Notes: generated from the sequence alone by a model not told the origin. A stretch of DNA of 64,000 nucleotides from Streptomyces curacoi (GCF_001513975.1 NZ_KQ947984.1:820226-884225); one strand, 5' to 3'; shown: positions 7,972-16,794, counted from the first letter of the stretch. Program-made: numbers and translations.

Positions 7972-10900
7972 CTAGTACACCGCGCCTGGATGGCATCGCA
8001 GCCGGTCGCCGAAGGCTTCCGCTCCCTCGATGTCGGCCCGCTCCGGGACATCGCCCCAGATGTCGAGTTGGAGGTCGGGCATGCCCTGCAGGTCCCGCAG
8101 CTTGAGCGCGGAACCGCCTGCCGCCATCCCCAGCGCCAGCTTCCTCAGGTTGGGAAAGACGCGGCGCAGCTGTCCAATGTCGGTGTGGTCCTGCAAGCCG
8201 GTGATCATCAGTCGATCGATGCACGGGAGCGGACGCACGGGTTTCAGTTCGTGGAGGGAGCCGATTCCCAGCGCGATCCGGGTGAGCCGGGGCGCGCGGC
8301 GCACGGTCGCGAGGAGCCAGGACGGGTTGGGGACGTACCCCCCGACCGACAGCGCCCGCAGATTCGGCCACTCCTCCAGGCGGAGCGCGAACCGTCCGAT
8401 GCTTTCCATTCCCACCTCCAGTCGGCATAGGCCTGGAAGCGGCTCGACGAGGCCTCCCGCGACGGCTCCGGTCAGTCGGAGCGAAGTCAGGTCGAGGTCC
8501 TGCAGTACGGAGAGATCCCGGATGTTCGTGCATTCCTGTAGATCGAGGCTTCTCAGATCCACTCGACGACGCAGGAAATCGAGACTGTGTATCACCTTGT
8601 TGGTCAGGATCGTGAGGGACTCCAGTTGCCGCACCGGAAGGTGGGCGTCCAATTCCTTCGACGGGTAGGAGCCCCTCACCGTGAGGCCGGCGACAGGCCC
8701 CAGACGAGGCAGTCGAACGAGTTGCGCGTGCTTCTGGACCAGCAGATCGGGCACATGAGCCCCCTCCAACACCTCACTGACGAACTCCTCCAGAGGGTGG
8801 AAGTCCCAGGCCTTCGCGGCCTCGCTGCGGATGAGCGGTTCAGGATGTGACACGCACTGCCTCAGCTTCTGTCGCGCCTTCGCGCTGCGCACCCGGGCGA
8901 GGAGCTGAACCGTGTATGGGGCTACGCGCTCACGCAGTTGTTCCGCGTCCGGTAGCAGCGCCACGACCCAGTCGCCCAAACCGGCGAGATCCTCCACCTC
9001 TTCAAGATCCCGTGGCGGCATGAGCGCGTCCACCCGGTCCTTCACCGCCTCCATCAGCTCCGGGTTCAGCGACTGGACGTTGGTCGCGCACCGCGCCGCC
9101 AGTACGTGGAGGGCGTACCGATCCTTCCGCTGCTCGGCGGCATCCCCGAGGTCGACCAGAGTGCCGATGAGATGACGGGCGTCCGGACGTGCCGCGTGTC
9201 CAGCGGCCAGTACGATCACGTCCTGCCAGGCCTCACTGCGGGCATGCTTGAAGAGTTCCGGGAGATAGCCGCTCTCGTGGAACTCCTTGGCCGCCAGGAA
9301 GTCCTGGAACGTACGGTGGATGAATTGGATCGCGTCGTCTGCCCGTTCCTGGAGCAGTCCGCTGCGGTCGAGCAGGAAGCGCAGGATCTTCTCGGGCGAT
9401 CCCTGTTCCTGGATGCCGGGCATGTCCCTTATGGCATGGCCCAGTTGCTGAAGGGCCTGCGCCTGCGTCATCTGCTGCTGCCCGGTTCGTACCAGCCAGA
9501 TGGCCAGGCGCTGGAGCAGTGCGTGCTGTTCGTCGGAGTCCAGCCTGACGCGAGCGGCGTTGAGGACGCCTCGCCCTGCGTCCCGCCCGCCGAGGAGCAT
9601 CGCGAGGGCGGCCCGGTAGAGCTGCCAGCGAGTGGTGGGCAGCAGACCGCGCCGACGCCGGTGCAGGGCACAGATCACGGCGCACAGCAGCGGGGTGCGG
9701 GCGAGGTCGCGCAGCGCGGTGTTCCGCTCCAGCTGGTGCACCAGATCCTGTTCCAGGGAGGTGAGGAGCTCGTGTTCCTCACTGCAACGCCCGGCGCCGT
9801 AGAGGTGGTCGCTTTCGAGGCGGGCGGCGTTGTGCCAGGCGTGCACGAAGGCGCGGATGTCGTCGTCACTCATGGGCAGGAGGGTCAGCTCGGCGAAATG
9901 TTCCCCGCCCAGCCACTGCTTGTCGACCGCGTTGGGGCGCACGGTTGCCAGGCACCGCGTGCCTGGATAGCGGTCGAGGAGGGTGCAAAGCCAGCGCCGG
10001 GCCTCCTCACGTTCCTCTGCCGGGACCTCGTCCAGGCCGTCCACCAGGAGGAGTCCACGACGTGCTTCCAGCACCCGATGGACCCAGCCGTCGGGCTGGC
10101 CGTCGATGATGACCCGCCCGGCGGAGAGCAGCTCCGACACCGTGGGGAAGTGTCCACCGCGTGCGTGCACCTCGCGCAGCGGGATGACGAAGGGGACGAG
10201 ACCATTCAGTTCGGCGAGCTCGTCGCTCAGGGTGCCGTTCGCGGCATGGGCGGCGAGCCACCAGACGAGGGTTGTCTTGCCGGCACCGGCCTCGCCGCGC
10301 AGCAGGGCGCGGGGCCGGTCGGTCAGCAGCATGTCGATACGTTGGGCGCCGTCCGACGCCGGACTGCGGAGCTGCGAGACCGGGAACGAGGACAGGGGCT
10401 GGACGGCCTCGGCCCGCAGGCTCAGATAGGCGGTGTCGAGGTCCCAACGCGATTCGCTCCGGCCGAGCTCCTCGATGCCGAAGATCTCGGTCTTGCGGTA
10501 CTGGGAGCTCAGATCCCTCGCGTACCGGACCTCGAAGTGTTCGTCTTGGGGGTGGACCTCGGTGATCTCCTCCAGGCAGATGCCAGTGGGTCCGAAAACC
10601 TCCAGGGCGGCGACGTCCGCCATCGCGAACGCTTCGATCCTGAGGTGTCGGCGGCCCTGAGGCACCTGGGTCACCACGCCGAGCAACACAGGGCCGGCGA
10701 AGACCGGAGCGCCGGACAGTCCGCGCAGAGGTGAGGTCCTCGAACCCCGCTCGTCGACTGTCGATCGGTCGAGTTCGCAGGTGAGAGCACCCTTCATCCG
10801 GCCGGCCATCGGCAGCACGCGCACGCTGTACTGGTCGTACTCCAGGTCCTCGCCGCGCTCCCCGTAGCGCTGGATCTGGGGGAAACCGACGATCTGGCAG

Positions 10901-11202
10901 TACGGCAGCGGGGACCCGGTGCCGACCTTGCCGATTCTGATACGGCCCAGGGGCGCAGCACGCTCGGCGCTGATCACGTCCGTCGCCGCGATCAGCACTG
11001 CCATGTCGTGCGCCTTGTCCGCCCAACCGAGGTGACAGGACACCGGTTTGCCCGACGAAGGATGGATCACCTCGACGACATTGCTGTCCGCCACGACGTG
11101 CCACGCTGTGAGCACCATCCGCCGGTCGAGCAGCACCCCACTCCCCTGGCTGCTGTCGCCCCACACCACGACAACGCGGCCCAGGGCCCTCCCCCCGATC
11201 AC
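7972..11202 (-). CDS. Trypsin-like protease - NACHT NTPase - LRR protein (NLR-like conflict effector)
   Basis: A 1076-residue STAND protein. Residues about 1-210 form a trypsin-like domain with an intact triad: H35 in LTAWHVVA, D66 in AHDMAVL, S163 in GLSGAP. Residues about 290-600 are a NACHT module: Walker A GEAGAGKTT (303-311), Walker B GLLLVDGLDEVP (383-394), then winged-helix-like and helical regions with HRTFQDFLAAKEF. Residues about 800-1060 are leucine-rich repeats (LESLTILTN, LRSLDLQEC, LTSLRLTGA, LRALSVGGY). This is the layout of bacterial NLR-like immune proteins: ligand sensing by LRRs, ATP-driven oligomerisation, then proteolysis. Its start overlaps the Trypco2 gene by four bases. 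Trypco2-linked trypsin/STAND systems were predicted to act in biological conflict; the trigger and substrate are unknown. Confidence 0.9.
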   Translation of the reverse strand: MIGGRALGRVVVVWGDSSQGSGVLLDRRMVLTAWHVVADSNVVEVIHPSSGKPVSCHLGWADKAHDMAVLIAATDVISAERAAPLGRIRIGKVGTGSPLPYCQIVGFPQIQRYGERGEDLEYDQYSVRVLPMAGRMKGALTCELDRSTVDERGSRTSPLRGLSGAPVFAGPVLLGVVTQVPQGRRHLRIEAFAMADVAALEVFGPTGICLEEITEVHPQDEHFEVRYARDLSSQYRKTEIFGIEELGRSESRWDLDTAYLSLRAEAVQPLSSFPVSQLRSPASDGAQRIDMLLTDRPRALLRGEAGAGKTTLVWWLAAHAANGTLSDELAELNGLVPFVIPLREVHARGGHFPTVSELLSAGRVIIDGQPDGWVHRVLEARRGLLLVDGLDEVPAEEREEARRWLCTLLDRYPGTRCLATVRPNAVDKQWLGGEHFAELTLLPMSDDDIRAFVHAWHNAARLESDHLYGAGRCSEEHELLTSLEQDLVHQLERNTALRDLARTPLLCAVICALHRRRRGLLPTTRWQLYRAALAMLLGGRDAGRGVLNAARVRLDSDEQHALLQRLAIWLVRTGQQQMTQAQALQQLGHAIRDMPGIQEQGSPEKILRFLLDRSGLLQERADDAIQFIHRTFQDFLAAKEFHESGYLPELFKHARSEAWQDVIVLAAGHAARPDARHLIGTLVDLGDAAEQRKDRYALHVLAARCATNVQSLNPELMEAVKDRVDALMPPRDLEEVEDLAGLGDWVVALLPDAEQLRERVAPYTVQLLARVRSAKARQKLRQCVSHPEPLIRSEAAKAWDFHPLEEFVSEVLEGAHVPDLLVQKHAQLVRLPRLGPVAGLTVRGSYPSKELDAHLPVRQLESLTILTNKVIHSLDFLRRRVDLRSLDLQECTNIRDLSVLQDLDLTSLRLTGAVAGGLVEPLPGLCRLEVGMESIGRFALRLEEWPNLRALSVGGYVPNPSWLLATVRRAPRLTRIALGIGSLHELKPVRPLPCIDRLMITGLQDHTDIGQLRRVFPNLRKLALGMAAGGSALKLRDLQGMPDLQLDIWGDVPERADIEGAEAFGDRLRCHPGAVY

Positions 11203-11537
11203 CGCCCGTCATCACCTCCGCCGAACCGTCCGAGGCTTCCCCGGCTCTCGTTCCGCACCTTCCACGGCCGGCCGGTCTGCGAGTCCACCGCCCTGAGCGT
11301 CACCGCGACCCGATGAGTCCGGGTGGTACCACCACCCCCATCGGCCCCGGCCTCCACCACCCACGCCTTCACCTTGACGCCGCCCGCGACCTCCTTGCGC
11401 AGCTCGACGCTGAACTCCAGCTCGATATCGCCCACTTCGAACGTCACGTCCTGCCCGGCCGAACGAGCCGCCGCGGTGATCAGTTGGTCCCTTACCGCCT
11501 GCACGGCGTCGGCCAGTTCGATCCGGTTGTCGGTCAT
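11199..11537 (-). CDS. Trypco2 (trypsin-co-occurring domain 2) protein
   Basis: 112 residues that match the Trypco2 pattern: IELADAVQAVRDQLITAA, then TFEVGDIELEFSVEL, GGVKVKAWVVEAGADGG and THRVAVTL. These small alpha+beta proteins sit beside trypsin-like domains in predicted NTP-dependent conflict systems and may relay or restrain the protease. Here it is the first gene of a pair, and its stop overlaps the start of the trypsin-NACHT-LRR gene (ATGA), so the two are probably made in fixed ratio. Confidence 0.85.
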   Translation of the reverse strand: MTDNRIELADAVQAVRDQLITAAARSAGQDVTFEVGDIELEFSVELRKEVAGGVKVKAWVVEAGADGGGGTTRTHRVAVTLRAVDSQTGRPWKVRNESRGSLGRFGGGDDGR

Positions 11538-11863
11538 GCCCCAACGTTAGAGAGCCGTTGGCACCAGCCGCCATCGCTGCACCCCGAACGTCGTGATCAC
11601 GCAGCCGTACAGGAGGTGACGTACCGTCACTTTGCCTGACTGGCAGCCCATCAACAGCATGCCCGCCTACGGTGCCGTGCCATTCCGACCCTCACGGCAC
11701 TGGGTGGTTTCCCCTCCGCCGGCTACGCGGTAACGCTGACCCTGGGTGTCGAACAGGGCTGACATCTCGTTTCCGCTCCCACCGTGGGCCCCGATCACGA
11801 CAGCGGACCGGAGCCCACGGCGTCGGCGGAACTACGTACGGACGCGCCTGCGTACCGGCGCCA
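11538..11863. other. Intergenic region with an inverted repeat upstream of the Trypco2 gene
   Basis: About 325 bases, non-coding as far as I can see. It contains GTGACG-TAC-CGTCAC at 11616-11630, a 6-bp-arm inverted repeat about 80 bases upstream of the Trypco2 start, which is a possible operator. The rest shows no structure I can interpret. The neighbouring gene on the right points away from it, so the region serves the Trypco2/NACHT operon. Confidence 0.4.
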
Positions 11864-12535
11864 CTACTTGCCCGGGCACTCCTTCCACGCCAGGTGGTAC
11901 ACCGTGCTGATGTCACCGTCGGTCGAGTCCATGGTCATGAAACTGACCTTGTCCGGCGCGGACGTGCCGAGGTTGACCCTCAGTTCGGTGTTTATGTTGA
12001 AGTTGCGCTGAACTCCACAGGGCGCCCAGACCAGTTGGGCCCACTCGGTGCTGTCGGTGGCCTGCCAGCTGTCGCTGAGGGGACCGCTGAAGGGGTGGTT
12101 GCGGTACGCCGTGTTCGGTGAGCCCTGGAAGTAGTACGAGGCTCTCTGCACGGCGCTCGCCCCGGGCTGCAGGGAGGCGAAGCCGCGGTAGTCGGCGCTG
12201 GCGATGGCGTAGGTGAAGCCCTGCGGGACGTGCACGACCAGGTTGAGCTGGCAGTTCTTGCGGAAGGCCGTGGGGTCGGAGTTCCCGCCGGCCTGGGCGA
12301 GGTAGTCGCTGTAGGTCACCGTGAAGGCGGTGTTGTCCTCGGAGACGGCGACGGCGGTGGTGCCCTGGGGGCAGCCGGAGCCGTTCACCGTGGCGACCTT
12401 GATGATGATCTTGTCCGGGGGCGGGTTGTCGAAACCGCCGGACGGGGACGGGGCCGCTTGCGCGGGCAGCGCGGCGGTGAGCAGAGCGGCCAGCGCGCCG
12501 CCGCTCAGCAGAAATCGCAGGAGTCCACGTGCCAT
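11864..12535 (-). CDS. Secreted DUF4360 protein
   Basis: 223 residues. The signal peptide is MARGLLRFLLSGGALAALL with cleavage after AQA near residue 27. The mature part fits DUF4360: DKIIIKVATVNGSGCPQGT, TAVAVSEDNTAFTVTYSDY, CQLNLVVHVPQGF, YRGFASLQPGA and a late WAPCG with paired cysteines. Members are small exported proteins of unknown function in fungi and actinobacteria. It is monocistronic, and its stop lies about 325 bases from the Trypco2 gene. Confidence 0.85.
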   Translation of the reverse strand: MARGLLRFLLSGGALAALLTAALPAQAAPSPSGGFDNPPPDKIIIKVATVNGSGCPQGTTAVAVSEDNTAFTVTYSDYLAQAGGNSDPTAFRKNCQLNLVVHVPQGFTYAIASADYRGFASLQPGASAVQRASYYFQGSPNTAYRNHPFSGPLSDSWQATDSTEWAQLVWAPCGVQRNFNINTELRVNLGTSAPDKVSFMTMDSTDGDISTVYHLAWKECPGK

Positions 12536-12732
12536 GGATCTCTCCTCGGGGAATGGGGGGTGGCTGCGCCTCCGGACCGTTCGACCCCGGTGGATCTTTG
12601 AAGGAGCGGTGAGGTTTGTGTGAAGGCCGGAAGCGTTCGCATCGTAGGGAGCCCCGTGTGGGGCGGCCAGGTCGAACTCCAGCCATTCACCACGGCCCGT
12701 TCACACCCCGTCGGTGGTGCCCGCGCGCTCGC

Positions 12733-14349
12733 TCAGGAGACGAGGGGCTGCTCCTCCGATTCCGTCAGCCGCACGGTGCACAGGCCGCCGCGCTCCGCCT
12801 TCACCTCGACCACCTCCAGCTGCGTGCCCGGCAGCAGGATGAACTCCTCCTCGCCCGTGAACGCCGAGAAGTCGCGGATGCCGACGGCCCGTGCGGGTCG
12901 CACCTCGAAGAGCGTCCGCTTGCCCCGGCCGCCCAGGAACGCCCGTGCCACGCCCAGCTCGGACGTGCACGAGGACACGCCCCACCAGGTCACGGTCCGT
13001 CCCACCGGGTACTGCGCCCGCAGGTCCAGCGGCACCCCCCGCCACAACGGCTCCGTGCGGACGGGCAGCCCCGACACCGCCGAGAACAGCAGCCGCAGAT
13101 ACGGCAGGTACGGGACGACCTTCGACCGGTCCGGGTCGCGCAGGACGGCGTTGATCTCCCGGTAGAACGCGGACTCGCAGGTGTAGAGGTAGAGCGCGGC
13201 GACCGCGTCGGCGGAGAGGTTCCCGGACCCTTCGTCCGCCCGCCGCTTGCCGAACTCGTGGGACCGCTGTACGTCCCGGTCAAGGCCGGACAGCAGCTCG
13301 GCGACGGGACTGACGGCGTCCCGGAAGTCCATGAGCGGGGTGTCGAACACGCCGGTGACCGCGTCGAGGACGAGGCCCTCGTCCTTGACGCTGGAGAGCC
13401 GCTCCAGATACAGCTGGTGCAGTTCCATGGTGGACGTGATGAACGCGCCCATGCGCTCGGAGACGCCGCCGTCCGTCCCGCCGGCCTGCGCCGCGCCCTT
13501 GTCCCACCCGCTGCTCGGCAGCCAGTCGACCGCCTCCGCGCCGACCGACGCGAGGGCGTCGTTCACCATGTCGAAGTGGTCGCCGTCGCAGAAGATGTCG
13601 CCCTGCGCCGCGGGATTGCAGTGGTCGATGTGCCGGACCTCGACGTCGGGATACTTCTTCTGGAGCTGGAGGACGACCTTCTTCAGGCTGCGGGCGTGCG
13701 CGCCCCACCACGCGAAGACGACACCGCGGTCCTCCTCGTCGGCGTTCTGCTTGGCCTTGAGGATCTCCTCGACGATCCGCTCGGCGACCGGACGCCAGAA
13801 CGCGGTGTGCGGGTCGGCTCCCCGCGGGCCGTCGCTGCTGGCGGTGAGGGCGGCGTTCAGCAGCAGGACGCCCTGCGTGAGCATCGCCTGGAACCATTCC
13901 GGCGGCTGGACGGTGTCCTGTTTCCTCAGCAGCGCGCGGATGTCGGCTATCGGGGTCTTCTTGGGGATGCCGTACTTCCACATCGCCGCCGCCTTGATGA
14001 TGCAGCGGATGCTGACGACCCTGCCGAACTGGCTGTCCTTCCAGTCGTGGAAGGTGTTGTCGAACATGGCGATGCCGGTGGCGCTCTCCGGCCGCGGATA
14101 CGGGTTCTGGCCGAAGACGACGACCTTCCACTTGTGCGGCGGGTTGGGCTTGAGCGCCTGGAAGGTCAGTTCGCGGACGGGGACGACATCCGGGCCGCGG
14201 CCCGGGCCGATGAACGAGGCGGCGTTCGGCTGCGCCTCGATGACGGGCTTCAGCAACGGAAGCCACGGTTCACCGCCGCCCTTGAACAGCTCGGTGAGAG
14301 CCAGCGGGTCGTTCGGGGCGGGCTGGGCGGAGGCGTTGGCGTCGATCAT
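12733..14349 (-). CDS. Uracil-DNA-glycosylase-like domain fused to an R-S-E ADP-ribosyltransferase
   Basis: 538 residues from ATG 14349. Residues about 25-275 fit a family-1 UDG fold: VVVFGQNPYPRPESATGIAM (water-activating loop), VLLLNAALT, FAWWGAHAR, and HCNPAAQGDIF before FDMVNDAL, where H243 corresponds to the HPSPLS histidine. The key aspartate of GQDPYH is asparagine (N82) and the minor-groove leucine loop is altered. Residues about 370-515 form an ART domain: R437 in LWRGVPLDL, the STS-like GVSSCTSE, and E500-E502 in GEEEFILLPGTQL, i.e. the R-S-ExE signature of arginine-directed mono-ADP-ribosyltransferases. I know of no named system with this fusion. The ATG has no clear ribosome-binding site; an upstream TTG at 14391 is possible. 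It diverges from a macrodomain gene. Confidence 0.82.
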   Translation of the reverse strand: MIDANASAQPAPNDPLALTELFKGGGEPWLPLLKPVIEAQPNAASFIGPGRGPDVVPVRELTFQALKPNPPHKWKVVVFGQNPYPRPESATGIAMFDNTFHDWKDSQFGRVVSIRCIIKAAAMWKYGIPKKTPIADIRALLRKQDTVQPPEWFQAMLTQGVLLLNAALTASSDGPRGADPHTAFWRPVAERIVEEILKAKQNADEEDRGVVFAWWGAHARSLKKVVLQLQKKYPDVEVRHIDHCNPAAQGDIFCDGDHFDMVNDALASVGAEAVDWLPSSGWDKGAAQAGGTDGGVSERMGAFITSTMELHQLYLERLSSVKDEGLVLDAVTGVFDTPLMDFRDAVSPVAELLSGLDRDVQRSHEFGKRRADEGSGNLSADAVAALYLYTCESAFYREINAVLRDPDRSKVVPYLPYLRLLFSAVSGLPVRTEPLWRGVPLDLRAQYPVGRTVTWWGVSSCTSELGVARAFLGGRGKRTLFEVRPARAVGIRDFSAFTGEEEFILLPGTQLEVVEVKAERGGLCTVRLTESEEQPLVS

Positions 14350-14458
14350 GGCCGGGAGGCTAGCAACGGGGTCCGACAACGCCGCTCCCAACTGCGTTGT
14401 CAGTGGGGCGCGGTAGCGTCGTGATCACTGGAAGGCCCGTTGCCGATGGGAGTGCAGT
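14350..14458. promoter_or_regulatory. Divergent promoter region of the UDG-ART and macrodomain genes
   Basis: Only 109 bases separate the two divergent starts, so both promoters must lie here or overlap the genes. No strong sigma-70-type box pair stands out; TTGTCA (14397-14402) and TAGCGT (14414-14419) are present but badly spaced. The macrodomain gene has GGGAG six bases before its ATG, while the ART gene may be leaderless. That difference would favour excess macrodomain protein. Confidence 0.4.
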
Positions 14459-15136
14459 ATGACCGTGAACCGCGAGCAGTCGCCGCTCAAAGTGGTGCTG
14501 ACCGACATCAACACGCAGGTGGTTCAGGCATGGCGGGCGGCGTTCGCGGACACGCCCGGGATCGAGATCCGCAAGGGCTCCCTCCTCGATGAGACCGTCG
14601 ACGCCTGGGTCAGCCCGACCAACTCGCGGGGCCTGATGAACGGCGGGGTGGACGCCGCCATCAAGCGGCACCTGGGAGCGGGGATCCAACTGCGGGTGCA
14701 GCGGGCGATACGCGACCGGTTCGCGGGGCGGCTCCCGGTGGGCAGCGCGGTGTGCGTGCCGTCCGGGGCGGTCAACCCGAAGTTCCTGATCTCCACGCCG
14801 ACGATGGAGCAGTCCTCGCAGAACGTGAGCGAGACACTGAACGTGGCCCTGGCGTGCGCCGCCGCGTTCCAGGCGATCCACCAGCAGAACAGGCAGGAGC
14901 CCGGCAGCATCGGGTCCGTGGCGCTGGTCGGCATGGGCGCCCGGACCGGCCGGGTGCCGGCCCGGGTGTGCGCCAACCTGATGTGGACGGGCTACACGCT
15001 GTTCAACGACTTCTCGTTCGACGACTACGACGACCTGCGCGGCACGATCATCGCGCAACTCGACGACATAGATAGCGCGCCCCAGGAGACCCGGGTGCGC
15101 ATAGCCCCGCCCAAGCGCCCCACCGCTCGCCGCTGA
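14459..15136 (+). CDS. Macrodomain protein (predicted ADP-ribose binding or removal)
   Basis: 225 residues. The macrodomain signature is WVSPTNSRGLMNGGVDAAIK (residues about 50-69), with N55 at the catalytic-loop position and the G62-G63 turn, plus a second phosphate loop VALVGMGARTGRVP (about 154-167). These bind ADP-ribose and in several families hydrolyse it from proteins or DNA. Its position, head to head with an ADP-ribosyltransferase, suggests an antidote, as in DarT/DarG. The C-terminal 30 residues are basic and probably disordered. It could also be an ADP-ribose sensor rather than a hydrolase. Confidence 0.85.
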   Translation: MTVNREQSPLKVVLTDINTQVVQAWRAAFADTPGIEIRKGSLLDETVDAWVSPTNSRGLMNGGVDAAIKRHLGAGIQLRVQRAIRDRFAGRLPVGSAVCVPSGAVNPKFLISTPTMEQSSQNVSETLNVALACAAAFQAIHQQNRQEPGSIGSVALVGMGARTGRVPARVCANLMWTGYTLFNDFSFDDYDDLRGTIIAQLDDIDSAPQETRVRIAPPKRPTARR

Positions 15137-15160
15137 CCACGGGAAACGCAGGATGAGCCA

Positions 15161-15180
15161 GGACCTCCCCGACCAGGTCC
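15161..15180. terminator. Possible hairpin between convergent macrodomain and GH51 genes
   Basis: GGACCT and AGGTCC form a 6-bp stem around an eight-base loop, 24 bases after the macrodomain stop and 67 bases from the GH51 stop. It is a plausible weak bidirectional terminator. Confidence 0.35.
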
Positions 15181-15246
15181 CACCGAGGCTCCTGCGGCCG
15201 AGTGCGCCGAAGCCCGTCACCCGGTTCGAGCGGTGAGGTCTGCCGG

Positions 15247-16761
15247 TCAGCTCAGGCGGATCACGTTCCAGGACAGCGGTTCCAGTACGGCGGTGAGGCG
15301 GCCGTCCTTCACCCGCGTGCCCTCGACCGGGTGCGGGGTGACCCGCTCGGGGTCGTCGAGGGTGTTGCGGGCGTCCGGGTCGGCGTCGGCGAGGGCGCTG
15401 TGCTCGACGACCCGGTTCAGGTCGAGGCCGTTCAGGGCGACTTCGAGGGGCAGGGCGTCGGTGCGGCTGCGGTTGACCGCGAAGACGGTGACCGTGCCGT
15501 CGTCGGCGCGCACGGCGGTGGCGTGCAGCAGGTCGGCCTCGCCGTACTTCTGCGTCTCGTACGTCGGGGAGTCCACGCGGACGTCCAGGACCTGGCCGCG
15601 GCCGTACCTGGAGGCCTGGGCGAAGGGGAAGAACGTCGTCTGGCGCCACGCCGGGCCGCCCGGCTCGGTCATGATCGGGGCGATGACGTTCACGAGCTGC
15701 GCGAGGCAGGCGACGGTGACGCGGTCGGCGTGCCGCAGCAGCGCGATGAGCAGCGAGCCGAAGACGACCGCGTCCAGGACGCTGTAGTTGTCCTCCAGCA
15801 GGCGCGGGGCCTGCGGCCAGTCCCCCGGCTCGATGGCCTGGGCGTGCTGCTCCCAGCGCGAGAGGTACCAGACGTTCCACTCGTCGAAGGAGAGGTTGAT
15901 CTTCTTCTTGGACTTCAGGCGGGCACCGACATGGTCACAGGTCGCGACCACGTTCTCGATGAAGGACTCCATGTCGACGGCGGAGGCGAGGAAGGAGTCG
16001 ACGTCGCCGTCGTGGGGCTCGTAGTAGGCGTGGAGGGAGACGTAGTCGACGAGGTCGTACGTCTCCTTGAGGACCGTCGCTTCCCACTCGGCGAAGGTGG
16101 GCATGCCCTGGCCGGAGGAGCCGCAGGCCACGAGTTCGACCCGCGAGTCGATCTGGCGCATGGCGCGGGCCGTCTCGGCGGCGATACGGCCGTACTCCTC
16201 CGCCGTCTTGTGGCCCGTCTGCCAGGGGCCGTCCATCTCGTTGCCGAGGCACCACAGGCGGATGTCGAAGGGGTCCTTGTCGCCGTGGGACACGCGGAGG
16301 TCCGAAAGGGCGGTGCCTGCCGGGTGGTTGGCGTATTCCTGGAGTTCGAGGGCCTCTGCGACGCCCCGGGTGCCGAGGTTGACGGCCATCATGGGTTCGG
16401 CCTGGGGGCCGATCTTGCGGAGGAAGTCGATGTACTCGGAGAGGCCGAAGCGGTTGGTTTCGGTGGAGTGCCAGGCGAGGTCGAGGCGGCGGGGGCGTTC
16501 TTCCGCGGGGCCGACCGAGTCCTCCCACTTGTAACCGGAGACGAAGTTGCCGCCCGGGTAGCGGATGGCGGTGACACCGAGTTCGCGGACCAGGTCCAGG
16601 ACGTCCTGGCGCAGACCCGCCTCGTCGGCCGTGGGGTGGTCCGGCTCGAAGATGCCCGTGTAGACGCAGCGGCCGAGGTGTTCGACGAAGGATCCGAAGA
16701 GACGGGGGTTGACCTCGCCGACGGTGAAGGCGGGGTCGAGGGTGAAGCGGGCGGTGTGCAT
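15247..16761 (-). CDS. Alpha-N-arabinofuranosidase, GH51
   Basis: 504 residues, cytoplasmic (no signal peptide). This is full length for GH51 arabinofuranosidases, a TIM barrel plus a beta domain. The N-terminal strand has VNPRLFGSFVEHLGR. The acid/base glutamate is in WCLGNEMDGPW and the nucleophile in LSFDEWNVWY; IRYPGGNFVSGY is also diagnostic. It releases arabinose from imported arabino-oligosaccharides. It is the last gene of the operon running from 20991. The start was set at ATG 16761 with GAAAGG upstream; sequence further upstream is a dispersed repeat. Confidence 0.95.
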   Translation of the reverse strand: MHTARFTLDPAFTVGEVNPRLFGSFVEHLGRCVYTGIFEPDHPTADEAGLRQDVLDLVRELGVTAIRYPGGNFVSGYKWEDSVGPAEERPRRLDLAWHSTETNRFGLSEYIDFLRKIGPQAEPMMAVNLGTRGVAEALELQEYANHPAGTALSDLRVSHGDKDPFDIRLWCLGNEMDGPWQTGHKTAEEYGRIAAETARAMRQIDSRVELVACGSSGQGMPTFAEWEATVLKETYDLVDYVSLHAYYEPHDGDVDSFLASAVDMESFIENVVATCDHVGARLKSKKKINLSFDEWNVWYLSRWEQHAQAIEPGDWPQAPRLLEDNYSVLDAVVFGSLLIALLRHADRVTVACLAQLVNVIAPIMTEPGGPAWRQTTFFPFAQASRYGRGQVLDVRVDSPTYETQKYGEADLLHATAVRADDGTVTVFAVNRSRTDALPLEVALNGLDLNRVVEHSALADADPDARNTLDDPERVTPHPVEGTRVKDGRLTAVLEPLSWNVIRLS

Positions 16762-16794
16762 GGTCGCCTTTCGAAGGGGGTGGTTCCAGTGCGT

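Noticed and set aside
12733..14349. Housekeeping uracil-DNA glycosylase (ung)
   Set aside because: The catalytic aspartate is replaced, the leucine loop is changed and the protein carries a C-terminal ADP-ribosyltransferase, so it is not ordinary ung.
14350..14391. Extended TTG start for the UDG-ART gene
   Set aside because: The extra 14 residues lie outside the fold and the TTG has no ribosome-binding site. ATG 14349 was preferred, though it may be leaderless.
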